From: Hypomyces perniciosus
Taxonomy: Eukaryota > Ascomycota > Sordariomycetes > Hypocreales > Hypocreaceae
NCBI GenBank assembly: GCA_008477525.1
Contig: SPDT01000006.1
Coordinates: 2,135,501-2,199,500 of the forward strand
DNA length: 64,000 nt
Direction: 5' to 3'
In this document: positions 13,201-22,718 of the stretch, piece by piece
Layout: each line of letters starts with the position of its first letter
Position numbering within the stretch: the stretch's first letter is position 1
Position numbers and translations under genes: made by a program
The notes under the pieces: generated by a model
What the model was told of the DNA's origin: nothing
What the model saw: the letters and a program-made list of their open reading frames with translations, nothing else
Databases searched by the model: none

Positions 13201-14183
13201 GGAGGCACAACATTTGAGCTTTTTGGATGCACCGGATTGTCTGTTGATGAGACTTATTGACGACTTTCTTCTCATCACGCTGGATAAGTCCAAGGCCGTT
13301 AGGTTCGTCGAAACAATGCATCGAGGCGTCCCTGACTATGGTGTTGAGGTAGGTCGTGACAAGACTTTGGTCAATTTTGAAATGAGCGTTGGGCGTGAAA
13401 GCATTCGCAAGATCACCAAGGAAAGTAAATTCCCATATTGCGGAACCTTTATCAATTGCCAGACGCTGGAAATCACCAAAGATCGCGAGAAAGACAAGAA
13501 CATGGGTAAGTAAGTCCCCTCCCAATTTCTCTTTGCATCATTTTACTCATCTCTCGCAGACATTTCTACCTCTCTAACTGTTGAATTTGGCCGCTCGCCT
13601 GGCCAGAATTTCCAGCGAAAAGTCCTGAGTTTGTATCCCATCAGCCCTCAACCCTTTTTATGATACAATCGTTAATCAAGAAATAACAGATGCCTTCAAA
13701 ATCCAGTCCCACCTCATGTTCTTCGACATGGCACTCAACTCCATCGACACAGTCCTAGACTCCCTCCATGGTGCCTTGTCCGAGACGGCGCTCAAGATGT
13801 GGGCCTACATCCGTTGTTTGCCTGCATCTCGACAACCCAGCGCCAACTTGATAATTCGTAAGTACAAATACAAAAGCTTCTTGGTACTTGGTTGTTGACC
13901 TTGTGTAGGTACAATCGGGAAGGTGGCGGATATCGCTTTTCTGATTTTGACGAGTAAGTGGAGGAAGATGCAGTATGCGAGTTATACCTGCAATGTTCGC
14001 AAAGCGCAGGTTACGGCGTAAGTTTTACCAGGAGCTCCTAGCTGTTGCCAGGTGACTGATTGTTCTAGAATCGCTTACTCTGCCTTTCTTAAGGTATTGG
14101 GTCGGAAACAGACAAAGTATGGGACAGTCATTGCTTGGTTGCGAGATGAGGTCGCCAGACTGGGTACTGTCCGGCAGAAATGA
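10280..14183 (+). CDS. Telomerase reverse transcriptase (TERT), complete, ten exons
   Basis: Catalytic subunit of telomerase; adds telomeric repeats using an RNA template. Exons: 10280-10681, 10733-11036, 11086-11250, 11303-12066, 12132-12596, 12650-13505, 13560-13628, 13690-13857, 13909-14017 and 14069-14183. All joins keep frame and yield about 1138 residues. The N-terminal part carries HLLCDGF, HVKALREAPWPHLLALLGQ and NYYQLSG. The T-motif region has YIFPRQFGLHNVFTS, LPRRLRG and RCSYFELLRHYCP, then FWG and HFIKLRRFE. RT motifs: 1/2 LLPKGTKLRPITNLRRR; A DVKAAFDTI; B' KGIPQGSVLSSFLCNYFYADLE; C RLIDDFLLIT; D GRDKTLVNFE; E FPYCGTFIN. The three catalytic aspartates are present. A roughly 100-residue insertion lies between A and B', as expected for TERT. 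The first donor is uncertain: GTTGGT at 10682 or GTGCAT at 10700, both phase 0. No inactivating lesion was seen. Confidence 0.94.
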
Positions 14184-14408
14184 CTTTGATGCCATGCCCA
14201 TGTGTTGTATCTACAGATGGTCATCTGTGCAAGATGAAAATGAAAAAATCGTTATTGAGATATCCGTCTAGTAAACCAAACTAATACTACATCATCTAAC
14301 CAGTCTAACTTCAACCAAGTGTTTCCCCCGAAATCTATATCCCATACAATGTTTATCGGGTTCTAATCCATCTATACCCCATTGAAACATAAGTCAACGT
14401 CGACTCAT

Positions 14409-16172
14409 CTAGATCGCAATCCCGCTCTGCCACCAGGAGCTCCCAACGTGTATCCTGGGAAACATATCTCTATCCCAACGCCACCAGTGATCCCCCGGAC
14501 GACCAACCCCCAAGAATCGCAACGGTGAAATAGGAACCGGCTCTAGTAGCCAAAGCCCCGTTGACGCGAGATCATCGATGAAAAATGTAGCAGTAAGATA
14601 CAACCAAAGTAATGTGAACAACAAATTACTTATCCGTGATAGTATTCGAGGAGGTCGCGGTACGAATGACTTGACCATCTGCGACAACATCTGCTGGACC
14701 ATGATGCCCACAACCTGCAGAAGAAAAAATACAGGAGGCCGCCATGCTTTCGTCCGGGGTATGGATGTAAAACTACCCGCAGCATGGAGTAATCCCGACT
14801 GGAGGAAGGATACCAGCACCGCAACAACAGAAGCCAGCTGCGTGCCCTTTTTCAAGTATCCCTCTCTGACCAAGTACGTTGACGGAGCCAAGAACGGTAC
14901 CCGAAACGTCTGATGCCACCATGCGCCCCACCAGCCAGCGAGTCCACGGTCAAGCACCTGGTCAAAGGATCCAAAAGACGAGGCATACTGCCACAAAGCC
15001 CCACGAGAAGGGAAGAAGCGGTTTATGAGCCAGTACTGAAACAAATAAACGACACCGGAGACGGCTTCGATAGCGCCATAAACACCAGCGATGGAGAAAA
15101 TTTCCCTGTATGCGAGGAGTAGCCACGAGGGTATGTGCTGTAGGTACGGCGGGAGGGTGTAATTGCGGTGATCAGGGCCGAGGATGAAGTATGGATCTTT
15201 CATCATGAAGACGGCGAGAAGGTCGAGGACTAGATAGCTGACCACGACTTTGATCAAGCGGTTCCGGACAAACTCTGCTTCGGTCATGCACCGCTTGTAT
15301 CCACTCCTAGTAACTTGTGGCATGGAGTCCATATCGACTAAGCCTCCTGTGCGAATCTTGAGAGGAGCCTTTGGTCGAGGGATGGAAGAGACCGACCAGT
15401 TCCAACCTATGAATATGTCAGTTATTCACGAATAATTTTATTATTGTTATTGCTTATACAAGCTTCAGCTAGTGTTCTTACCGGCACATCGAAAGCTCAG
15501 GATGAGGTCCAAAGTCCAGCCCAGTCGCTCCAAAAACGGCCTGTCTGCAGGGTAGGGCTGCCAAACGTACTCAAATTCTTCGTCATTTTCATGCCGCTCT
15601 TCCACCGCCTGTCTATCATCTGGGATAGACTTTCGCAGTCGAAGGGCATCTCCATTGGCGTTCCCATTCCTGTTTGGCTGTAGGAGGCTCCCATTATGGT
15701 TCGCAGTTCCATTCGGTTCGCCCGTGACCGGCTCAGGCTTCGCTTTCCTCACCCTCAATACCCTTGCTGCATCAAATTGTGGCCGGGTCCAGATAATCAG
15801 GTTCATAGTTGACATGGTCCCCCATGTAGCCGTCAACCCAGCAGCATAGGAGAATGCCATGTTCGTACTCGACACCCAACGAAGATGGTAGAGAGCAGAC
15901 CAGAAAGCAAAGGCCACGACAAGCCATCTAGTGTGGTAAAGCCATCGTCTTCGCGTATGGGGAATAGCCAACCACAGCGCAGGCACGATAAAAGGCGCCA
16001 TCAGACAGAAGGGCATCATCATTGGCTTTGCGTGTCCCTCCGCCAGGGCAACCCTAAAGTTATCACGATACGCCGTGCGCACCGCATCACCCAAGCTTTG
16101 AATCGAAATCGCTGCCATGGCGCTGAGATCTGGTGCGTCCCTCGGAGGATGAAGATTTGCCATCATGTCCAC
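14409..16172 (-). CDS. Membrane-bound O-acyltransferase with wax-synthase-like domain
   Basis: Integral membrane acyltransferase of the fungal MBOAT_2/wax synthase type, expected to transfer an acyl or acetyl group to a hydroxyl of a lipid or terpenoid. Two exons, 16172-15482 and 15406-14409, joined by a 75 bp phase-1 intron, give 562 residues. The family marks are WNWS just after the intron, repeated hydrophobic helices, and the hallmark WWHQTFRVPFLAP with its conserved histidine. A variable, Asn/Gly-rich loop precedes the intron. The gene is convergent with TERT, only 225 bp apart. Homologues occur both as lone genes and in secondary-metabolite clusters. I see no synthase next to it, so the acceptor is unknown. 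The start at 16172 is the first ATG of the open frame; a second lies two codons on. Confidence 0.82.
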
Positions 16173-16828
16173 ACACTCCTTGCGATTCAGGGGCTACTGG
16201 TCCTTTTAGGAGAGTACCGCTTTGTTGGAGGACAGCGCAGCACTTGGTCAGCTGACAAGTCTCAAAATCAAAACGATCATGCTGCGCTATGTTCCGTGTT
16301 CTTTATCCAGGCTCATGTGAGTTTCCAAGGTGAATGATGGTGACATGTGTTGTTTTTATGATGAGGCGGTGGGCGTGAAGAGGGCAGATGGACCAAAGAG
16401 GAGGTCTGGTGACCCCCTCCTTTTTTTTCCCGATTGAATCCAGTATAGCGACTGAGCACGCTAACAGCCCTACAGCTTTCAACGGGCGATTTCTGCTCTG
16501 TGCTTTGATGTCAGACGGGAATAATGCGGCACGCAAACTGGATGTAAATACAGTGACAATATTATTTTAATGAACTTGTCGCTCGTATTTAGACACATAA
16601 AATCATTTGTGGAAGTGCATTTCCCACGCCCGCAGGAGAATGAGTATGTTTATTCCAAGTCAAGATAATAGCGAAAACAGTCTATGGTGGTGCGAAATAC
16701 TACATGTAAACGGGGTTGCTCTCCAAGTGCCAGCGTATAATTCTGTCCCACCCAAACCCCCAAAAACACCAGTCCATAGGATCTCATAACGTACAAAAGG
16801 AGGGTATATATCCCGATCATGACCTTTC
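16173..16828. other. Intergenic, no gene seen
   Basis: This space separates the 5' end of the acyltransferase from the 3' end of the first KP4-like gene. It has a T-rich stretch near 16422 and no frame with recognisable features. Confidence 0.55.
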
Positions 16829-17317
16829 TTAAGTAGGACAGAAGCAGTTGTTCTTGCAGCAAGGCGTGTTAACAACGTTGACAGTCAATTGTCCCTTACT
16901 AACATCGTTGCCAGGGTTGGTTGGGATGCTACCGCACTGAGCACATCTGTGGGAAATGAGACCCTGGATGAGCTTAGCAGCCTGATCAGCCGTACCACCG
17001 CTTGTGTTTTGGTAGAATGCGCAGATGGCAGCATTTATCCCCCCTGAACAGGCAAGTTGGACTGGTGGAGTATAGGTTAGCTTTGGGCTCTGAACAGCGA
17101 GATGCTTTCTGATCTATATAGAAATAAACATGGGGGGTTACTAACTGCCAGCAGGGTAAAATGTGCCGCCTTTACCAATGGCCTGGATCTGCTGGATCTG
17201 AAGGAGGATGGCCCTGAGTGAGGCGTCGCTGAAGCCACAGAGGCCAGAGCCACGGCAGTTGATGCCAAGCGCAGCAGCGCTGGCGACAAGGGTCGAAATT
17301 ATGGCAAAGGAGACCAT
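16829..17317 (-). CDS. KP4-like killer toxin family secreted protein (copy A)
   Basis: Small secreted cysteine-rich protein of the KP4 killer-toxin-like family; founding members act extracellularly on calcium uptake of target cells. Two exons, 17317-17146 (172 nt) and 17061-16829 (233 nt), give 134 residues. The start codon opens a hydrophobic signal peptide ending near Ala-Leu-Gly, directly before the family N-terminal motif INCRGS. The second exon carries paired cysteines near the C-terminus. The 84 bp intron sits in phase 1 after 172 coding bases, exactly the position found in copy C. It lies head to head with copy B (1.2 kb apart). No stop or frameshift was seen. Activity and targets are unknown; fungal chromosomal copies may be defence or interaction factors. 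Confidence 0.85.
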
Positions 17318-18544
17318 TGTGAAGTTGACGTAGAAGGAATGAAAAAGATGAATAAAGTGCGAGGGTATGAAGACGGGGCTAATGTCTGTGAGTACTGGCG
17401 ATGTGATGATGATTCCAGCGACAGAGAGGATGTAGCGAGGATCTTATGTATTCGAGACGAACCAACTGTGCTATCGGAATAGAAAACTCATTGCTACTGT
17501 TTGTACATCAACACGATGTGGGTTTGAGCCGACGGGGGACCTTTGCGTGCCAGATGATAGAATGACGACCCCCCCCCCCCGGTGAAGTTTGATGGCTCTA
17601 TTCCTTCGAGTCTGCACCGCGCTCATCTACTATTCCCGCAACAGAAAGTCTTACGTCAAGCATACGAGTCTCACCCTTGTTTGTTTGAGTTCACGAGAAC
17701 TTCTTCAGCCAAGAAACAGCTAACATGGTGTATGGAAACCGCCAAGATTCATATTGCTCACAGATCCTTTAAGTTGTTTTTGTGTTGTAGATCCATGAAC
17801 AGATCCTTCCTTGATTACCTATTTGGGCAGTTCGCTTTTTGGCGCGTATGCATGGGATCCATTTTTAGGGGCCGCTTCTACGGAGTATATACCAGTAGTA
17901 CTATCTGATGCTCAAGCCCCATTTCGTGCGGCGGTTCGAAAGGGTATACAACAAATCCAGACTATGCTAAGAGACTCCGTGCATGTTCTATATTCTTGGC
18001 GAGGTGTTTCCGGGGGGTTTTCAAAATGAAATAGCTGTATTTTCTCCAGTCGGTGAATCCCATTCGACTTTTCTGAAGAGGTTGGAGACTATGGAGAGGA
18101 CGAATACAAACCGCATGACATCGGTTGCACGACGAAATGAGTTGCGACATTCCTACACGGGTATGGCCTCCCTCGGACGAAACAAAAGAGCCTTGCAACT
18201 TTTGGGCTATCGTTCTACATCACCATATGGATCACTAGGGATATGGATCGCTGACAAGGAGCCAACATGTCAAAATACCCTGGCCAGATGGAAGGGAAAC
18301 GGAGGTGGAGTGGAGGACGACGGTGATGTAGATTTGACCGAGCTTCACCAGACATCAGAGGAAGATGCTGGCGTATATGCGTCGATATTTAATAGTAGTG
18401 TATGCCTCTCAAAGCTCATCGCCATCAATCACTACACCCTTCATCATTGCTTTTAACTTCTTCAAGTCCAAACACTTCAACTTCTCAAGTAAACTCTTCC
18501 CAACTCATATATATCTACATCAACATCAACACCAAACAATCACA
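17318..18544. other. Divergent promoter region between KP4-like copies A and B
   Basis: This 1.2 kb stretch could regulate both toxin-like genes. It contains a C tract near 17571-17580, one TACGGAGTA unit near 17879, and a pyrimidine-rich, A-rich leader just before copy B. Open frames reaching copy B from upstream lack a signal peptide and are not supported. Confidence 0.5.
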
Positions 18545-18925
18545 ATGAAGTCTGCCATCTTCACTTCCATCGTTGCCTTTGCCATCTCCAGCTCAGCTCT
18601 GGGCATCAACTGCCGGGGCTCAGGCTTCTGCCCATCCAACGGTCTCGCTGGCAACCTCCAGAACCTCAAGTTCGTAGTCGACAACATTCCGCAGCGCAAC
18701 CGCTTTTACACCTCCGGCCAGCAGATTGCCTGCACCGGCCAGCTCTGCGCCTTCTTCCAGAAAGGTGCCTCTGGCACCGCGCAACAAGTTTCGGGATTCA
18801 TGCAACAGCTTCTTGACCACGGCTGCGTGAAGTGCGGCTCCGTGCCCACGCGAGGCGGCTCCGTGAATAACGGCGAGTTGACGGTTAATGCTGTCTCAAG
18901 CCCGAGCTGCCAGGGTGCTTGCTAA
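18545..18925 (+). CDS. KP4-like killer toxin family secreted protein (copy B), intronless
   Basis: Second paralogue of the KP4-like family; a single exon of 126 residues. A hydrophobic signal peptide (residues 1 to about 19, ending SSALG) is followed by INCRGSGFC. Cysteine positions include QIACTGQLCAFF, HGCVKCGSVP and the terminal CQGAC. The motif order (INCRG, ACxxxxCAFxQ, HGCxxCGSVP, GELTVN) is shared with copies A and C. I chose the ATG at 18545 because it starts the signal peptide and follows a CAACA-rich leader; a longer frame from upstream has no secretory start. The intron present at the same point in A and C is absent here. The lesion-free frame suggests a functional gene. Confidence 0.9.
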   Translation: MKSAIFTSIVAFAISSSALGINCRGSGFCPSNGLAGNLQNLKFVVDNIPQRNRFYTSGQQIACTGQLCAFFQKGASGTAQQVSGFMQQLLDHGCVKCGSVPTRGGSVNNGELTVNAVSSPSCQGAC

Positions 18926-20223
18926 AGAAGGATGGGATGATTTGCGGATTTGTGAGGGCAGGATACAGTGATAGGCTTGTAGATTATGCATTAATACAAT
19001 GTAAAACGGGTTGGGTTCTAGATCAGCGCTGGCTGTTCGAATCATGTTATTATCTTGGATACAATAATACAATGCATGTAAATTGTTGTATGCGAAACAA
19101 TGTGTTAAACCAGCCAACGACATAGGTAGATACCTAGTGTTAATGCACAAGTGCTCAAGTTTCGGTAGCGTTTTAGAGAATACATGGTAGCTCCCTGTTT
19201 CGCTGTATAATGTAGAACGGCTCAGGACTGAGTTGGGGCTTAGTGTTGTCAAAGCGCAAATTGCAATAGAAAACATGCAGCTAAGTCAAGAACTAAAGGG
19301 CTTGGATATCGTCACTGCTAATAGTACTAGTCCAGCGACGAGATCCGCAACACGCTATGTTTTAGATCCACAGACTTGGATAGGATGGAGCTACGAGGCC
19401 CCTCTCCCCCACGCTGATCGACCGGGACCCATCTGTCTCCATTACTAAGTAGTAGCTCTCTTTCTGACTACTCCAAAACTTCACTGAACAGTCAAAATAG
19501 TTCAAGATAGGTATGAAGTAACCCTGGATGCTCTTGAAATTACGGATCTTCCAAAAAATAAAATAACTGAAATAGTTCTATCCTATAAGTTCGCATCTAA
19601 CTAGGAGAGTCAGTTAGTTTCGAACAACATCTGGCGCAACATCGTCATTCATACACCACGATTAAGATTGAGTGGTGTGAAAAAAGCCCCCCCTCCCCTC
19701 GACATCATACGTTACTTGTGTAGCTGAAAGCCTGCAATACGATTGTGGGACCTATGGAGGACAAAAAAAAAGCCGCTGTGACGTTTTGATCTGCCTTGGC
19801 TCTTCCTAAGTAGTCTGCCCCTGGTACTTCAACATCATGTGTTTGCGGTGTGCATCATGTCTACCCTATGCATACCTGGCATACCTACTGAATAGAGATA
19901 GTTAGTGCAGATAATGGATACTCTCGAGAACATATGGTGATAATCCCTTTGACTTTGTTCCTGTTACGTACGTTCGTGGAGTTTGCAGCCTCCATAGAAC
20001 TCTGCCGTATCGAGAAGGAGGATGGTGAAACTAAATAGTACTATGGAACATGCTCCAGAGACTTCTTTCAGACAGGGCCAAGAGTTGAATAACATAAAAG
20101 GGCTGGTATACGCCTCTAGAAGTTCTAGTCATCGATCAGAAACATCGCAAACACTCGAGCATACCTCAATCCTCACTTACACCACACCACACTCTCTCAT
20201 AGACACACAACATCATCATCGCC
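18926..20223. other. Intergenic between KP4-like copies B and C
   Basis: This 1.3 kb stretch is AT-rich relative to the genes around it. It includes an A/T-rich segment near 19550-19590 and a short poly-A tract near 19761. I found no fourth KP4 copy, degenerate or otherwise, and no mobile-element signature. Confidence 0.5.
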
Positions 20224-20680
20224 ATGCACTTCCTCTCTGCTCTCATCTTCATTTCCGGAGCCACTGCTCTTGGAATCAACTGCCGCGGTAGCGTCTCATG
20301 CTTCCTCACCCAAGGCGCCACCGCCGAGAACATTCGGCTTCAGATCGGCTCCATGATCGCCACAGGCGGCGAAAACCGGTTCTTCAACACGGGCCGCAAG
20401 TCATACCCGAAACATCATGCACCCTTAAACTGTCATGCTAACGTCCGCCGCAGAACAAATTGCCTGTTCTCAGGGCTCCCAAGGCAGTGTTTGTGCCTTC
20501 TACCAGAACGGCGCTTCTGGCACAGCGCGTGACGCCTTCAATCGCGTCCAGGACATTATGAACCACGGCTGCAGGGTCTGTGGAAGCGTGCCTACACAAC
20601 CGGGTAATGATGTTTCTCGGGGACAGCTTACGATTAACTTTGTTAGCAAAGCGTGCTGTCAGGGCAACTGTCACTGCTAG
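20224..20680 (+). CDS. KP4-like killer toxin family secreted protein (copy C) with GC-AG intron
   Basis: Third KP4-like paralogue. Exons 20224-20395 (172 nt) and 20454-20680 (227 nt) give 132 residues. The signal peptide (about residues 1-16, ending TALG) precedes INCRGSVSC. The second exon has QIACSQGSQGSVCAFYQ, HGCRVCGSVP, GQLTIN and a cysteine-rich C-terminus. The intron donor is GC (GCAAGT at 20396), not GT. No nearby GT donor gives an open frame, and the GC donor falls in phase 1 after 172 coding bases, precisely as in copy A. It is in the same orientation as copy B, 1.3 kb downstream. Without the GC donor the gene would be called broken; I judge it intact. Confidence 0.85.
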
Positions 20681-21043
20681 ATGGTCCATTATGCTTGGAG
20701 GTTTGTGGAGAAGAAATGGGAAAGGCACTGGCGCAAGTGGGGCACACGTATAAATGATTTGGCTGCTTAATGAATTGATTATATTTGTTTGTACGATGGA
20801 ATTCAATGGAAAACATGTTTGTTGTTTGCATAAGGTAAGCTGACATGTTGTGGTTTTGGGTGTGAGACGGGTGAGAAAAGGGAGTTTTTCTTGAAGGATG
20901 TTGGATACTATTGTTTTCCGGTAACTAACTACCGAAGATACTAGAGCGATGCCTACTTGAAGGTAAAGGGATGATGGAAGTGACAAAAATTTACGGAGTA
21001 AACGATGCGCAAAAACATACAAAAAATTACATCAGACCTGTAT
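20681..21043. other. Intergenic between KP4-like copy C and the tRNA-like gene
   Basis: The 3' flank of copy C. An open frame on the opposite strand overlaps copy C and has no family features. One TACGGAGTA unit lies near 20993. Nothing else was recognised. Confidence 0.5.
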
Positions 21044-21115
21044 TTCGAACGCCGGGATTTGCACCCAGGTTTCTCCCTTGGGAGGGGAGCGGGTTAACTA
21101 CTACCCCACGTCCGA
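21044..21115 (-). tRNA. tRNA-Gly (anticodon CCC)-like gene, unusual T-loop
   Basis: Read on the minus strand, 72 nt fold into a cloverleaf. A 7-bp acceptor stem pairs TCGGACG with CGTTCGA (one G-T pair) and is followed by discriminator A. The D stem GGGT pairs with ACCC. The anticodon arm is CTCCC-CTCCCAA-GGGAG with anticodon CCC. The T stem CTGGG pairs with CCCGG. The T loop is TGCAAAT instead of the usual TTCRANY, the first base is T rather than the G typical of tRNA-Gly, and the variable loop has only four bases. It may be a divergent tRNA gene or a tRNA-derived relic. No intron is needed. Confidence 0.6.
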
Positions 21116-22718
21116 GTTGCAAGAGATGATTGTAATTACAGGTTATAAAGGACCTGGAAGGGCAATGAGGCATTGGTTGGCAGGCGACAAGGCTGGTAAT
21201 ACGTGTGTTCGGGTGGTGACAGCTGTTGCGTGTTGTTAGCCGGATGACAACTCACCCCAGCAGATGGCAGCCTAACACACCTAAATTGGGCAAATTACTA
21301 CATCTCAAGATGGCATAATAACGAAGGATGGAAAGCCGTTCAATACCCGGGCAAGTACGGATTGAGGTCGACGACCACTTTACTCGTATTCGAATCACTT
21401 AGGCTGGGATGCAAAAGGGTATTTATGACAGAGTACTAGTATAGCTCTATGCAGAGGACTTATGGTTAGTCGTTTTTCTACGGAGTACTTCGTAGTTGAA
21501 GTCTGAGAGATATTAGGTACGGAGTACTAGTAGTACTACTTCTACTACTACTAGCACTAATCCAGTACGGCAATTGTCTCCGATTTACGAAGTACGGGGC
21601 CCACTCCCGAGTTCTCGCGGTTTGAGCCCATGTCTACGAAGTATTAATACCAGTATCACTACTGCTACTGCCACATATTTCTTGCTCACACGTGATTTTG
21701 AGTTTTTTTTTCTTTTCCGTATTTAGGGCGTGATACCACATGTTCCTGTCTCCCTGATTGATCCTTTGCAGGAGCTCGCACTCGCTTAAAATTAGACTAC
21801 CTTAGCCTTCTTGATGATGGTAGTACTCCTACTCCTACGACTGCCGTTCGGCAGGTTGACTACTTAGGCAAGCCGGGTGCTTGTACGGAGTAGCGCTTAT
21901 CGTCTCTATCAATCTGCCGCCGTTGCGGGCGCCGCCGACGGAGCAAGCAAGAGAGTGATGCAATATGCAATGCAATCCATAGGATATAAGGTGGGTGGCT
22001 TTTCATCATTTCTACATAAGGTACTTCGTACATAGCCGTTCAGCCCGGCAACCCCGCGGCGGATATCCCGTTATCGCGCACATGCTGACAAACCCGGATA
22101 ATCTGGTAGTCCGTACATGCTCCGTACATGCTCCGTACATGCTCAGTACATACTAGTAGTATTACTTCGTACTCCGTATATAGAATAGCACTCGTGGTAT
22201 TAGTATTAAGGATCTGTATGTACGAAGTACGGAGCACTCCCACCGCCAAAACGATCCTCTGTACGGAGTACTACCCGGCGCTTGCCTTCCGGGTATTAGT
22301 AAGTTCCAAGTACTTCGTATTGTGGATCAACTTGGTCCTTGTCGTTGACTCGTTGGCTTGTTTAGTGATCTGATAATAGTGCCACCGCTAAGCTAAGCAA
22401 ACTGGAGATTTGAACCTCACTTCCATCCTTTAATCCTTCATCCCATTTCCATACCCCTTCTCTTTGTGAAGTACTACTACGAGCACTCCGTACGAAGCCC
22501 TCTATTCATCTTTGTATCCACCTGTTGGCCTCAGTGCTTCTGTAGCAAAACCAGACAGACGGCCCGTTAAGACTACGGAGTACGCTTTGACACTTTGTCT
22601 CACCCGGCCAGAATACTCGTAACCCTCTCAAACACTCACATCATCAACATCTCATCTCTCCATATCCCCCCAGCGTTTGTTTTCATTCGTACTCTATTTT
22701 GTCTCCGAGTCCTCGGCC
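21116..22718. other. Repeat-rich upstream region of the Zn2Cys6 regulator
   Basis: This region has the highest density of the dispersed GTAC-GRA-GTAC inverted repeats in the window, for example at 21517-21527, 22220-22230 and 22261-22271, plus TAC/TAG trinucleotide runs near 21525-21560. An 11-bp direct repeat lies at 22110-22152. No coding region is supported. The region immediately before 22719 is the putative leader of the regulator gene. Confidence 0.6.
22110..22152. repeat. Tandem 11-bp repeat (TCCGTACATGC)
   Basis: Three perfect head-to-tail copies of TCCGTACATGC are followed by a fourth, imperfect copy beginning TCAGTACAT. Each unit contains the CCGTAC half of the dispersed inverted repeat, so the array probably grew from one such site by slippage. 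Confidence 0.85.

Noticed and set aside
17062..17145. Frame interruption in KP4-like copy A read as a pseudogene
   Set aside because: A GT-AG intron at the same coding offset as in copy C removes the interruption.
18365..18544. Longer N-terminus for KP4-like copy B
   Set aside because: The added 60 residues remove the secretory start; the ATG at 18545 directly opens a signal peptide and aligns with copies A and C.
22385..22470. Possible tRNA from a GGTTCAAATCT-like B box on the minus strand
   Set aside because: No anticodon or acceptor stem could be formed upstream at the right distance.
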